Below, piece by piece: positions 1 through 5,944 of a stretch of 12,542 nt of DNA (positions are counted from its first letter, which is position 1; the number at the start of each line of letters is the position of its first letter). Location: the NCBI GenBank assembly GCA_026417815.1, contig JAOACN010000536.1:1-12542 (forward strand), given 5' to 3'. The position numbers and the translations under genes are program-made. The stretch comes from Chloroflexaceae bacterium (GTDB lineage Bacteria; Chloroflexota; Chloroflexia; Chloroflexales; Chloroflexaceae). Below the pieces are notes generated by a model, which ran no database searches, was not told the origin of the DNA, and saw only the letters and a list, made by a program, of their open reading frames with translations.

Positions 1-19
1 AGATGTGTATAAGAGACAG
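1..19 (+). other. Nextera/Tn5 mosaic-end sequencing adapter
   Basis: Bases 1-19 read AGATGTGTATAAGAGACAG, the 19-base transposase mosaic end used in Nextera libraries. It is library sequence left on the contig end, not genomic DNA. It cuts the leftmost minus-strand gene, so genomic sequence starts at about base 20. Confidence 0.97.
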
Positions 20-417
20 GAGGCCACCAGCGCGCGGATCTGTTCACCGAGGGCCGCTTCTTCGCTGCGGTGCCGGGTGAGCAACACCAGGGCCAGTTGC
101 GCGGCAAGGGCGTGGGCGAAGGCCGGGTCCAGCCGCCCGGCGCTCCCGCCCAGGTGCAACCGCCCGAGGAGTTCTTCCTCCACGTGCAGGAGCAGGGGCG
201 CAGGATCCTCAGGGGGATTGCCCCAACTCGCCTCGGCCACGATCGTGGCGTCCTCGATCACCTCCAGGCGCCCGGCCGGAGCCGGAAGGAAGCGCGCCAC
301 CAGGTCGGCGAGGCTGCGGGCGCAACGGTCGGCCTCAACGGGAATGGCGCCGTTGTAGGCACAGGTGGCGAGTTGGGCAAGCAGTTCCCAGCCAGTCGAG
401 GCGATCGTCATAGCCAT
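20..417 (-). CDS. GAF-like domain protein, N-terminal fragment (truncated by adapter)
   Basis: This minus-strand frame starts MAMTIASTGWELLAQ and stays open for about 132 codons until it runs into the adapter. A second in-frame ATG at 411 is an equally possible start, and no strong Shine-Dalgarno sequence precedes either. The visible part has the feel of a GAF sensor domain: alternating hydrophobic strands followed by LLLHVEEELLGRLHLGG and then an amphipathic helix AFAHALAAQLALVLL, the usual GAF ending (strand, turn, LA.QLALAL helix). GAF domains sense small ligands and often sit in front of histidine kinase or cyclase modules; the output domain here is lost. It lies 133 bases downstream of the response regulator on the same strand, so it may be a signalling partner (inference). 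The GAF assignment rests on pattern only and could be wrong; that the frame is coding is more certain. Confidence 0.65.
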
Positions 418-550
418 AGCGTACAGTGTGGCGATCCAGCAAACCGGTGCGTGTCCCGGGCGCGTGTGCAGACGTTCCCGGGAGCGCGCAGCGGAGCACA
501 GAGGAGGGGCATTTTGCACGCCGCCGCGTCATCGGCGGTCAGGTCGTGAT

Positions 551-1495
551 TCAGCGCCGCCCGTAGGCCACGGCGCTCTTGCGACCCTGCTCGCGCGCCT
601 GTTGCACGGCCCGCTGGCGGATCTCCTCCGCCAGTTCGCTCAACTCGCGAATATCCGAGAACGGACCGTCGTGGCTGGAAATGACGCCAACAGAGAGTGA
701 CATCAGCGGCGCGTGGCGCAGGTTGCCGTTTTCGTCGGCCACTTCGAGGTAGCCCTGTTTGCGATGCTTGAAGTTGTAGTGCAGCCCGATCTCGTCATCG
801 AAGCGGGCGATCAGCCGTTCGCAGATCGAGCGGATATGCTCGGGGGTCGAGGTGACAACGAAATCCGGGCCAACGACCATCTGCCCCACGAACTCGTCAT
901 TGCTGCCCAGTTCGTTGATCGCCTCGTTCAGCAGCAGGGCGGTAAACTTGAGCACGTCCTCCCCCGCCACCGGGCCGTAGCTCTGGGTGAAGGTTTCGAA
1001 GCCATTGATATGGATCAGGGCCATGGCCCAACCTTCAGCGGAGCGCAATGAGCGCAACTGGTCGGTGATCAGATCGGCCGTGGGCAGATTGGTGACCGGG
1101 TGCAACTGGTTCTTGCGCCGGGCCTCTTCGAGCTGGTTCTTAACGATCGTATGCACCTCTTCGATATCGAAGGGTTTGAGGATGTAGTACTGGGCCTGCA
1201 CCTCGCCCAGGCCGCGCAGACGGTCGGTGCGCTCTCCGCGGGCAGTCAGAAAGATGATCGGGATGTGGCGGGTACGGGGGCTGGCCCGCAGGGCCTTGCC
1301 GATCTCGTAGCCCTCCATATCGGGGAGCATCACATCCAGCAACGCGAGATTGGGAGGGGTCTTGCTACAGATTTCAAGCGCCGCTGAACCGCGCATCGCG
1401 GTGTAGACTTCATACCCCTGGGAGGTAAAATAAATCTTCAGCAGGCTGGAAATGTCGGCCTGATCCTCAACCACCAGAATACGCTCTTTACTCAC
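551..1495 (-). CDS. Response regulator: receiver domain plus degenerate GGDEF domain
   Basis: The 314-residue protein begins with a complete receiver domain (about residues 4-120): acidic pocket E10-D11, phosphoacceptor D54 in ALLDVMLPDMEG, T84 and K107-P108. Residues 131-310 keep the outline of a diguanylate cyclase domain: HPVTNLPT stands where DxLTGLPN is usual, and MALIHINGFETFTQSYG matches the LLxxDIDxFKxINDxxG strand-helix. The signature itself is lost: V208-G209-P210-D211-F212 replaces GGDEF, and no RxxD inhibitory site is seen just upstream. Cyclase activity is therefore unlikely; a phospho-switched nucleotide-binding or protein-binding role is an inference. The start is GTG, supported by AGGAGG seven bases upstream. 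It follows the beta-helix gene by 17 bases and is probably cotranscribed with it. Confidence 0.9.
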   Translation of the reverse strand: MSKERILVVEDQADISSLLKIYFTSQGYEVYTAMRGSAALEICSKTPPNLALLDVMLPDMEGYEIGKALRASPRTRHIPIIFLTARGERTDRLRGLGEVQAQYYILKPFDIEEVHTIVKNQLEEARRKNQLHPVTNLPTADLITDQLRSLRSAEGWAMALIHINGFETFTQSYGPVAGEDVLKFTALLLNEAINELGSNDEFVGQMVVGPDFVVTSTPEHIRSICERLIARFDDEIGLHYNFKHRKQGYLEVADENGNLRHAPLMSLSVGVISSHDGPFSDIRELSELAEEIRQRAVQQAREQGRKSAVAYGRR

Positions 1496-1502
1496 GGACG
1501 GT

Positions 1503-1508
1503 CCTCCT
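1503..1508 (-). promoter_or_regulatory. Strong Shine-Dalgarno for the receiver/GGDEF gene
   Basis: On the minus strand AGGAGG lies seven bases before the GTG at 1495. It fixes that non-ATG start and sits inside the 17-base gap after the upstream gene's TAG (1513-1515), which indicates independent translation from a shared transcript. Confidence 0.85.
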
Positions 1509-1512
1509 CGAG

Positions 1513-3057
1513 CTAGCGACGACGCCGATGGGAATGCTGGTTGTACTCTCTGGGGACAGCGACCTGGTCAGGCGCCGCGTGGTCGGGGCGCCTGGCGGCC
1601 CCGGCAACCCGTCCATTGCTCGCGGCTGGCGCTGCGGGGCCGGCTGGCGGCGGGGCGACACGACGCTCTGCCGGGTCGTCGTAGACGTTGGGCCAGTGAT
1701 AGACGATCCGCCGCGGCTCGCCCGTAGCCCTGTCCACATCCTCCAGATCGTGGCCGGTCACCGTCGTGCGTATCAGGTTCTTGTCATTGTCAAAGATTAT
1801 AACAGCATTCGATTCGATCATGCGACCTGGATAGACGATAAAGCCGCTGCCAATCTTGACATTGTGGCCCACCGCCGAGCCAAGCACCGGCATATTGATC
1901 TCGACCGGCTTACCCTGGTGCACCACCTTGATCGGTTCGTTCTGGAGATTAAAATCGGTAAAACAGTTATTGGCTCCGATGAAGGTATTGCGCCCGACCA
2001 CGCACAGTTGCAGGGTGGAGTTCTGGGCCACCATACTGTTTTCCATCAGTGTGGTCATGAACAATCCGGCATTGAACGGCAGAAAGCAGCGGTCGCTCAC
2101 CACGCTTAACATAATCTGAGCGCCCTGCATAATATTCACACCGTTGCCGATGATGCTATTGGCGATGACCACACCGGGGCCGATGTACACATCATCGCCG
2201 ATAATGGTGGGGCCATGGATAATAGCGGTGGGATCGATGGAACAGCGTTTGCCAACTTTCACCAGGGCCTTGGAGGCGAGAAAGTGGTTCCGCCAGGGGG
2301 CTTCAAAGGGATTGAGGCGTTGCCAGAGGGTCGCCGCGGAGAAGCCGAGCTTCTCAAGAAAGATGCGCCACTCGCCCGGCTGCCAGTGTCTGATAGTGGC
2401 CAGGCGAGCCTGGCTCATCTTCCTATCCTGGGCCGCGGCCATCGAAAAGACGCCCATGAGCACGTTCGCCATGAGCACGTGTACCCAGTTCTCAATTGAG
2501 AGAAAGGCCCGAATAGGAATCTGATAGGTCAACTCGCCCTTGTGGGCCATGTAACTGGGGATGCGGTAGTAGCCCATTTCGTGGCTTTGCGTATCGATCA
2601 CCAGCGGGATGGGCGTCTCGCGGCGTCCGGGGGGAAAGTAGTACAACTCGGCCACGCGCACCGCGCCGCGCCGTTCCTGACCGTCCTGAAGGTAAGCAAC
2701 ATCATCGCGCTGGACGATCCCGGAGCAGAGTTGCGTGGCGTGCCGTTCAATGCTCCGATCGCCGAGGGTGAAGGCGATCTGGCAGGGGCGCCCCGCGGCG
2801 CGGGCGCGGGTGATGAACTCGTCAATCAGCGCCGCATTGAAGTATAGATTATCGCGATGAACGAGAATTTCTTCACTATCGGCGGACGCATATTCATCGA
2901 GTTCATCAATCGAATCGATCTCAATACTACCCTTGCAGTAATTCTTTAGCAGATCGCGCTGCAAGAGCCACAGCGGCTTGTTGAGGATTCGCAGTTCGCG
3001 AGCGGGTTCAGAGAAGGGTGGAATAAGTGTTCGATCGCGAATAGTGATTCGCTCCAT
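1513..3057 (-). CDS. GlmU-like left-handed beta-helix (hexapeptide repeat) protein, substrate unknown
   Basis: This is a 514-residue protein. Residues 1-260 form an N-terminal region that starts with LRILNKPLWLLQRDLL, a motif seen in hexapeptide transferases with nucleotidyltransferase-like N-termini; I see no clear pyrophosphorylase G-x-G-T-R-M loop. Residues 268-425 hold hexapeptide repeats of the [LIV]-G-x-x-x-x type (SIDPTAIIHGPTIIGDDVYIGPGVVI, split by loops, then TFIGANNCFTDF and AVGHNVKIGSGFIVYP), which fold as a left-handed beta-helix and commonly trimerise in acyl- or nucleotidyltransferases. Residues 465-514 are a Pro/Ala/Arg-rich tail. The ATG at 3057 is chosen over an upstream in-frame start at 3159 because AAAGGGA lies a few bases before it and the extra N-terminus would overlap the promoter. 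A role in sugar-nucleotide or envelope metabolism is plausible but unproven. Confidence 0.85.
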   Translation of the reverse strand: MERITIRDRTLIPPFSEPARELRILNKPLWLLQRDLLKNYCKGSIEIDSIDELDEYASADSEEILVHRDNLYFNAALIDEFITRARAAGRPCQIAFTLGDRSIERHATQLCSGIVQRDDVAYLQDGQERRGAVRVAELYYFPPGRRETPIPLVIDTQSHEMGYYRIPSYMAHKGELTYQIPIRAFLSIENWVHVLMANVLMGVFSMAAAQDRKMSQARLATIRHWQPGEWRIFLEKLGFSAATLWQRLNPFEAPWRNHFLASKALVKVGKRCSIDPTAIIHGPTIIGDDVYIGPGVVIANSIIGNGVNIMQGAQIMLSVVSDRCFLPFNAGLFMTTLMENSMVAQNSTLQLCVVGRNTFIGANNCFTDFNLQNEPIKVVHQGKPVEINMPVLGSAVGHNVKIGSGFIVYPGRMIESNAVIIFDNDKNLIRTTVTGHDLEDVDRATGEPRRIVYHWPNVYDDPAERRVAPPPAGPAAPAASNGRVAGAARRPDHAAPDQVAVPREYNQHSHRRRR

Positions 3058-3121
3058 TGCCGATCCCTTTCTTGGTTCCCGACAGCCGCCAGTGTTCCTG
3101 ACCGTGTAATCACACCGGTCT

Positions 3122-3151
3122 ACTATAGCCAGTAGGGAATGTCCCTGGCAA
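3122..3151 (-). promoter_or_regulatory. Sigma70-like promoter, proximal, for the leftward operon
   Basis: On the minus strand TTGCCA (3146-3151) and TATAGT (3122-3127) are separated by 18 bases, each differing from consensus at one position. Transcription would begin near 3115 and give a leader of about 55-60 bases before the ATG at 3057. Confidence 0.5.
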
Positions 3152-3207
3152 GAATGCAAGATTACAGTCTAATGACAGAAAAACGGCGAGATATTGTAGG
3201 CATTAAC

Positions 3208-3237
3208 ATTCTACACGACGATGATCACCCGCGTCAA
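3208..3237 (-). promoter_or_regulatory. Sigma70-like promoter, distal, for the leftward operon
   Basis: On the minus strand TTGACG (3232-3237) and TAGAAT (3208-3213) are 18 bases apart, each one base from consensus. The start would be near 3201, giving a leader of roughly 145 bases. With the proximal site this makes a tandem promoter pair. Confidence 0.55.
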
Positions 3238-3390
3238 TGTTACTTTCGGGTGAGCACGAGCTTGCTACCAGATGAGCGTTCAGGAACAGGGGGATGCGAG
3301 AAGCCCCGGCGCCCTCGATGGACGTCCCCCGGGCAGGCCCCCACACCTCCCGCGAGAGGCGGACCTGGCACAAGGCGACGAGTGGTCGGT

Positions 3391-3429
3391 GGAGGGGGGC
3401 CGGGAGGGCGCAGCCATCCCGCCCCCTCC
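3391..3429. repeat. Nested inverted repeat of the GGGAGGGCG family
   Basis: Outer arms GGAGGGGG (3391-3398) and CCCCCTCC (3422-3429) enclose inner arms CGGGAGGGC (3401-3409) and GCCATCCCG (3413-3421) with one mismatch. The core matches the other GGGAGGGC hairpins further right in the window. Confidence 0.6.
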
Positions 3430-3557
3430 CGTTCGAGCGTTGAAGGCGCGCGGCGCGTCTTCCGCACTTACGGGTAGGGCAAAGCGGATCGGCTTCGCCT
3501 ACAATGTAGGGCTACTGGAGCACTGGCGTCGGTAGCGAACATGGCCGGTTAGAGGGG

Positions 3558-3582
3558 TGTGGGGAAACCGGGTTTCCCCACA
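3558..3582. repeat. Dispersed palindrome, copy 1 (GGGGAAACC-n-GGTTTCCCC)
   Basis: Perfect 12-base arms TGTGGGGAAACC (3558-3569) and GGTTTCCCCACA (3571-3582) flank a single G. This is the most complete of five intergenic copies. It is followed by ATCCCTGCCCG-like sequence shared in part with copies 2, 4 and 5. Confidence 0.85.
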
Positions 3583-3680
3583 TCCCTGCCCGTGGGGAGC
3601 GTTAGGGAGATGTCGCGCCCTCACGCCCTCCGGCGGGGGCGGGCTTGTCCGCCGGCGCGCAAGGAGATCCTGGGGAGCAT

Positions 3681-5102
3681 ATGTCGAAACCGTCCTTTGA
3701 TGAGGCCCTGCGCCAGCTTGACCAGGCGCTCCAACGCCTGGAGAGGGCCGCGCCCGAGGCGCCGCCGGGGGCCGAAGGCTCGCCTGAGGCGCCCGTGCAG
3801 CCGGCCGGCGCTCCCGCGCCGCCCGCCCCGCGTCCCCGCGGCAGGCGGCGGGGCGCAATCTATCGGGCCTCCCGACACGCCGCTACCGCCAGCGCAGCAA
3901 CTCTGCCCCCCACAGGCGCGCCAACGATCCGCCTGGACGAGACGGCGCCGCCGGTGGCGAGCGGACCCGTCGCGCCGGGGGAACGGGGCGCGCCCATCGC
4001 TGGCGAGCCCGTCGCGCCGGAGGAGCGCGCCGCGCCCATCGCTGGCGGGCCCGTCGCGTCGGGGGAGCGCGGCGCGCCCGCGGAAGCGGTTGCCGTTCCG
4101 CCCCCTCCGCCAACCGAGGCGCTGCTGCGGCTCGCCGTCGGGGCGGCGCTGCTGGGTCTCGATGGGTTGGCCGCGCGCTCGGGGGCCTGGGAAGCGGCCG
4201 CGGGGATCTCCCGCTCCGCCGAAACGACGCCCGATCGTAACGCCGAGACCGGCGCGGGGCGCTTCCGTCACGCGCTGATCGGCTGGCTCTTCGAGGCCGA
4301 GGCCCACCTGCGGCCCCGCGGCAATCCCATCGCCTGGCTGCGTACCGTGGTGGCCTACCTCTTCGGGACGGTCTTCTCGGTAGTGATTGAGATGCTGCCC
4401 CTGCCCCGCTTCGGCGCGCGCCGGGGCCGCCGGGCCAACGCCGACCCGACGGATGAGGATACCCGGCGCTGGATCGACCGGGGCCTGGCCGAGGAAGGGC
4501 CGAGCCGGCGCTTCGCCCGGGCGGCGCTGGAAGATATGCTCCATCGCGCCATCATCTATGCCGCCGATCGTCCCGCCGTCGCCCAGGCCCTGGGCGCCAT
4601 CGTCCGCTCTCCGGCAATGGACGATGCCGTCGAGCACATCGTCGCCGGGCCGGTGGTCGAACGGGCCATCGAGCGCGTTGCGGCCAGTCCGGCCCTGGAT
4701 ACGGTAGTGGCCCGGGTCGCCGCCAGTCCCGCTCTCGATACGGTGATTGACAGCGTGGCCGAGAGTCCCGCCCTTAATGGGGCGATCGGCAAGATTGTGC
4801 GTACCCCGGCGATGGAAGACGCGGTCACCTATCTGACGGAAACCCCGGCCATGGATCAGGCCATCGAAACGCTTTCGCAGAACCCGGCCCTGGCCGAGCT
4901 GGTGCGTTCGCAGAGCGGTTCACTGGCCCGCGACATTTTGAACGATGTGCGTAGCCGGGCCATCCAGGGCGATCAGGGCCTGGAGAGCCTGGCGCGGCGC
5001 TTGCTGCGCCGGCCGCCCCGCGCCTCCCTGCCGCCCGAGGCGCGGGGCCTGCTGGTCGCGGAGACGACCGGTGATCCTGATGGTCAGACCCGGTCCGAAT
5101 AA
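3681..5102 (+). CDS. Pro/Ala-rich protein with nine tandem 13-residue repeats; RDD-gene partner
   Basis: This 473-residue protein has three parts. Residues 1-25 are a short amphipathic helix (FDEALRQLDQALQRLERA). Residues 26-145 are Pro/Ala/Gly/Arg-rich and probably disordered, including a 14-residue unit repeated three times. Residues 217-240 (WLRTVVAYLFGTVFSVVIEML) are hydrophobic and may associate with membrane. Residues 297-413 are nine contiguous 13-residue repeats of the form [ST]-P-A-[LM]-[DE]-x-[AV]-[IV]-x-x-[IVL]-x-x, followed by a conserved-looking helix (SLARDILNDVRSRAIQGDQGLESLARRLLRR). The ATG at 3681 is chosen because GGGGAG and AAGGAGA precede it; an upstream in-frame TTG is weaker. 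I cannot name a function. I recall, unverified, actinobacterial RDD proteins with similar repeats fused N-terminally to the RDD domain, which would fit the RDD gene immediately downstream here. Confidence 0.85.
   Translation: MSKPSFDEALRQLDQALQRLERAAPEAPPGAEGSPEAPVQPAGAPAPPAPRPRGRRRGAIYRASRHAATASAATLPPTGAPTIRLDETAPPVASGPVAPGERGAPIAGEPVAPEERAAPIAGGPVASGERGAPAEAVAVPPPPPTEALLRLAVGAALLGLDGLAARSGAWEAAAGISRSAETTPDRNAETGAGRFRHALIGWLFEAEAHLRPRGNPIAWLRTVVAYLFGTVFSVVIEMLPLPRFGARRGRRANADPTDEDTRRWIDRGLAEEGPSRRFARAALEDMLHRAIIYAADRPAVAQALGAIVRSPAMDDAVEHIVAGPVVERAIERVAASPALDTVVARVAASPALDTVIDSVAESPALNGAIGKIVRTPAMEDAVTYLTETPAMDQAIETLSQNPALAELVRSQSGSLARDILNDVRSRAIQGDQGLESLARRLLRRPPRASLPPEARGLLVAETTGDPDGQTRSE
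3966..4091 (+). repeat. Three tandem 42-bp units inside the repeat-protein gene
   Basis: Three consecutive 42-base units each start CCCGTCGCG and encode PVAPGERGAPIAGE, PVAPEERAAPIAGG and PVASGERGAPAEAV (residues 96-137). The first two are very alike at DNA level and the third is diverged at its end. The unit length is a multiple of three, so copy-number change would keep the frame. Confidence 0.85.
4569..4919 (+). repeat. Nine contiguous 39-bp / 13-residue coding repeats
   Basis: Residues 297-413 divide without gaps into RPAVAQALGAIVR, SPAMDDAVEHIVA, GPVVERAIERVAA, SPALDTVVARVAA, SPALDTVIDSVAE, SPALNGAIGKIVR, TPAMEDAVTYLTE, TPAMDQAIETLSQ and NPALAELVRSQSG. Pro at position 2 is invariant. 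Position 3 is Ala except in the third unit. Positions 4, 8 and 11 are hydrophobic throughout except for Ser at position 11 of the last unit. Confidence 0.9.
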
Positions 5103-5114
5103 CCCTGGCGGAAG

Positions 5115-5141
5115 GCGGGGGCGCACCAGGTGTGCCCCCGC
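5115..5141 (+). terminator. GC-rich hairpin after the repeat-protein gene
   Basis: Arms GCGGGGGCGCACC (5115-5127) and GGTGTGCCCCCGC (5129-5141) pair over 13 bases with one G-T wobble, starting 12 bases after the TAA. There is no T-run, so it may be a non-canonical terminator or an mRNA-stabilising stem. Confidence 0.5.
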
Positions 5142-5207
5142 TCCTGCCTGAGGAGAGGGCCTGGCCCTCCCGCGAACGCTGTTTCCTCAGCCGTCTGGAG
5201 TGGCGTG

Positions 5208-5224
5208 GGGAAACCTGGTTTCCC
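5208..5224. repeat. Dispersed palindrome, copy 2
   Basis: Arms GGGAAACC (5208-5215) and GGTTTCCC (5217-5224) flank T; the next pair outward is mismatched. It lies between the repeat-protein gene and the RDD gene and is followed by CCCCTGCCCG, as in the related copies. Confidence 0.8.
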
Positions 5225-5251
5225 GATGCCCCTGCCCGAATGGAGCTACCC

Positions 5252-5827
5252 ATGATCGCGATCCCTTCTATGCGCAGGCGTCGAGCGCCCACCCTGCAGG
5301 CCAGGAGGCGTTTCGTCGGCTACGCGGGCTTTGTTACCCGTGCCATAGCGATGGTGATCGATCTGCTGATCATCTTCGGCGTCTGGATCATCGGTGGCAT
5401 CGCCCTCGACTTTTTTTGGCGCACGTCGGGCATCAATGACATTCTCCGCTGGATGCTCGAGGCGTTCGGCTGGCTCGCCATGGAACGAACGCCCGCGCGT
5501 GACCTGCTGTTCAGCTTCTTTAGCCTCCAGTTCTTCTCTTTCCTCTACTTCACCGTGTTCCTGCGCCTGGGCGGAGCAACGATCGGCAAGTACCTGCTGG
5601 GTCTGCGGGTGCTCCGCGCCGATGGAACGCCGCTGCGCACCGGCAGGGCCGCTCTGCGCGCGCTGGCCTACGCCCTCTCCTCTCTGCCGGTCTACCTCGG
5701 CTTTCTCAACATCCTGGTGGACGATCGGCGCCGGGGCTGGCACGACCTGCTCGCGGGGACGGTGGTGGTCTACCACTGGCGTGACTATCCGGAGCCGGTT
5801 GTCGTCCAGGGATCGATGGAACCGTAG
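5252..5827 (+). CDS. RDD-family integral membrane protein
   Basis: This 191-residue protein shows the RDD pattern: R30 and D37 in FVTRAIAMVIDLLI, then LVDDRRRGWHDLLAGT (residues 155-170) with the second conserved Asp, and the characteristic GGATIGKYLLGLRVLRADGTPL loop (107-128). Hydrophobic segments at about 29-54, 84-105 and 136-156 predict three membrane helices, preceded by a basic N-terminus (RRRR), suggesting a cytoplasmic start. RDD proteins are poorly understood; some have been linked to ion or solute transport. The ATG at 5252 is chosen because GGAG lies six bases upstream; longer frames would translate palindrome copy 2, and an ATG at 5240 lacks a ribosome site. It follows the 13-residue-repeat gene in the same direction and is probably its functional partner (inference). 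Confidence 0.88.
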   Translation: MIAIPSMRRRRAPTLQARRRFVGYAGFVTRAIAMVIDLLIIFGVWIIGGIALDFFWRTSGINDILRWMLEAFGWLAMERTPARDLLFSFFSLQFFSFLYFTVFLRLGGATIGKYLLGLRVLRADGTPLRTGRAALRALAYALSSLPVYLGFLNILVDDRRRGWHDLLAGTVVVYHWRDYPEPVVVQGSMEP

Positions 5828-5842
5828 AGACGGTCCCAAATT

Positions 5843-5865
5843 GTGGGGAAACCAGGTTTCCCCAC
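5843..5865. repeat. Dispersed palindrome, copy 3
   Basis: Perfect 11-base arms GTGGGGAAACC (5843-5853) and GGTTTCCCCAC (5855-5865) flank A, 15 bases after the RDD stop codon. It could act on RNA as a hairpin between the RDD and DhaL-like genes. Confidence 0.85.
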
Positions 5866-5930
5866 GCTCTGTCAGGCGGCTGCCAGGGGTTCTGAGGTGG
5901 TGTTTCAGGCGCAGAACGCCAGCGTATACA

Positions 5931-5937
5931 AAGGAGG
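5931..5937 (+). promoter_or_regulatory. Shine-Dalgarno that fixes the DhaL-like start
   Basis: AAGGAGG lies seven bases before the GTG at 5945. It rules out the longer open frame that begins inside palindrome copy 3 at 5843. Confidence 0.88.
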
Positions 5938-5944
5938 CCTCCCC

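Larger units (their letters stand above)
3058..3680. other. Divergent intergenic region, 623 bases, no gene
   Basis: It separates the leftward beta-helix operon from the rightward repeat-protein gene. The 3058-3240 part is relatively AT-rich and carries two minus-strand promoter candidates. The 3260-3480 part is very GC-rich with a nested inverted repeat at 3391-3429. A GGGGAAACC-type palindrome is at 3558-3582. Open frames here lack ribosome sites and protein-like composition. No convincing plus-strand promoter is seen; TACAAT at 3500-3505 has no -35 partner. Confidence 0.75.

Noticed and set aside
335..532. 65-codon minus-strand frame near the left end
   Set aside because: It overlaps the better GAF-like frame out of register and has no domain-like sequence or ribosome site.
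3058..3159. 34-residue N-terminal extension of the beta-helix protein
   Set aside because: It would span a promoter-like region and lacks a ribosome site, whereas the ATG at 3057 has AAAGGGA in the right place.
3621..4637. 338-codon minus-strand frame opposite the repeat-protein gene
   Set aside because: Its Arg/Gly-rich repeats are just the complement of the plus-strand 42-bp and Pro/Ala coding repeats, and it has no ribosome site.
5843..5944. N-terminal extension MGKPGFPT... of the DhaL-like gene
   Set aside because: Those codons translate the palindromic repeat itself; a strong Shine-Dalgarno places the start at the GTG at 5945.
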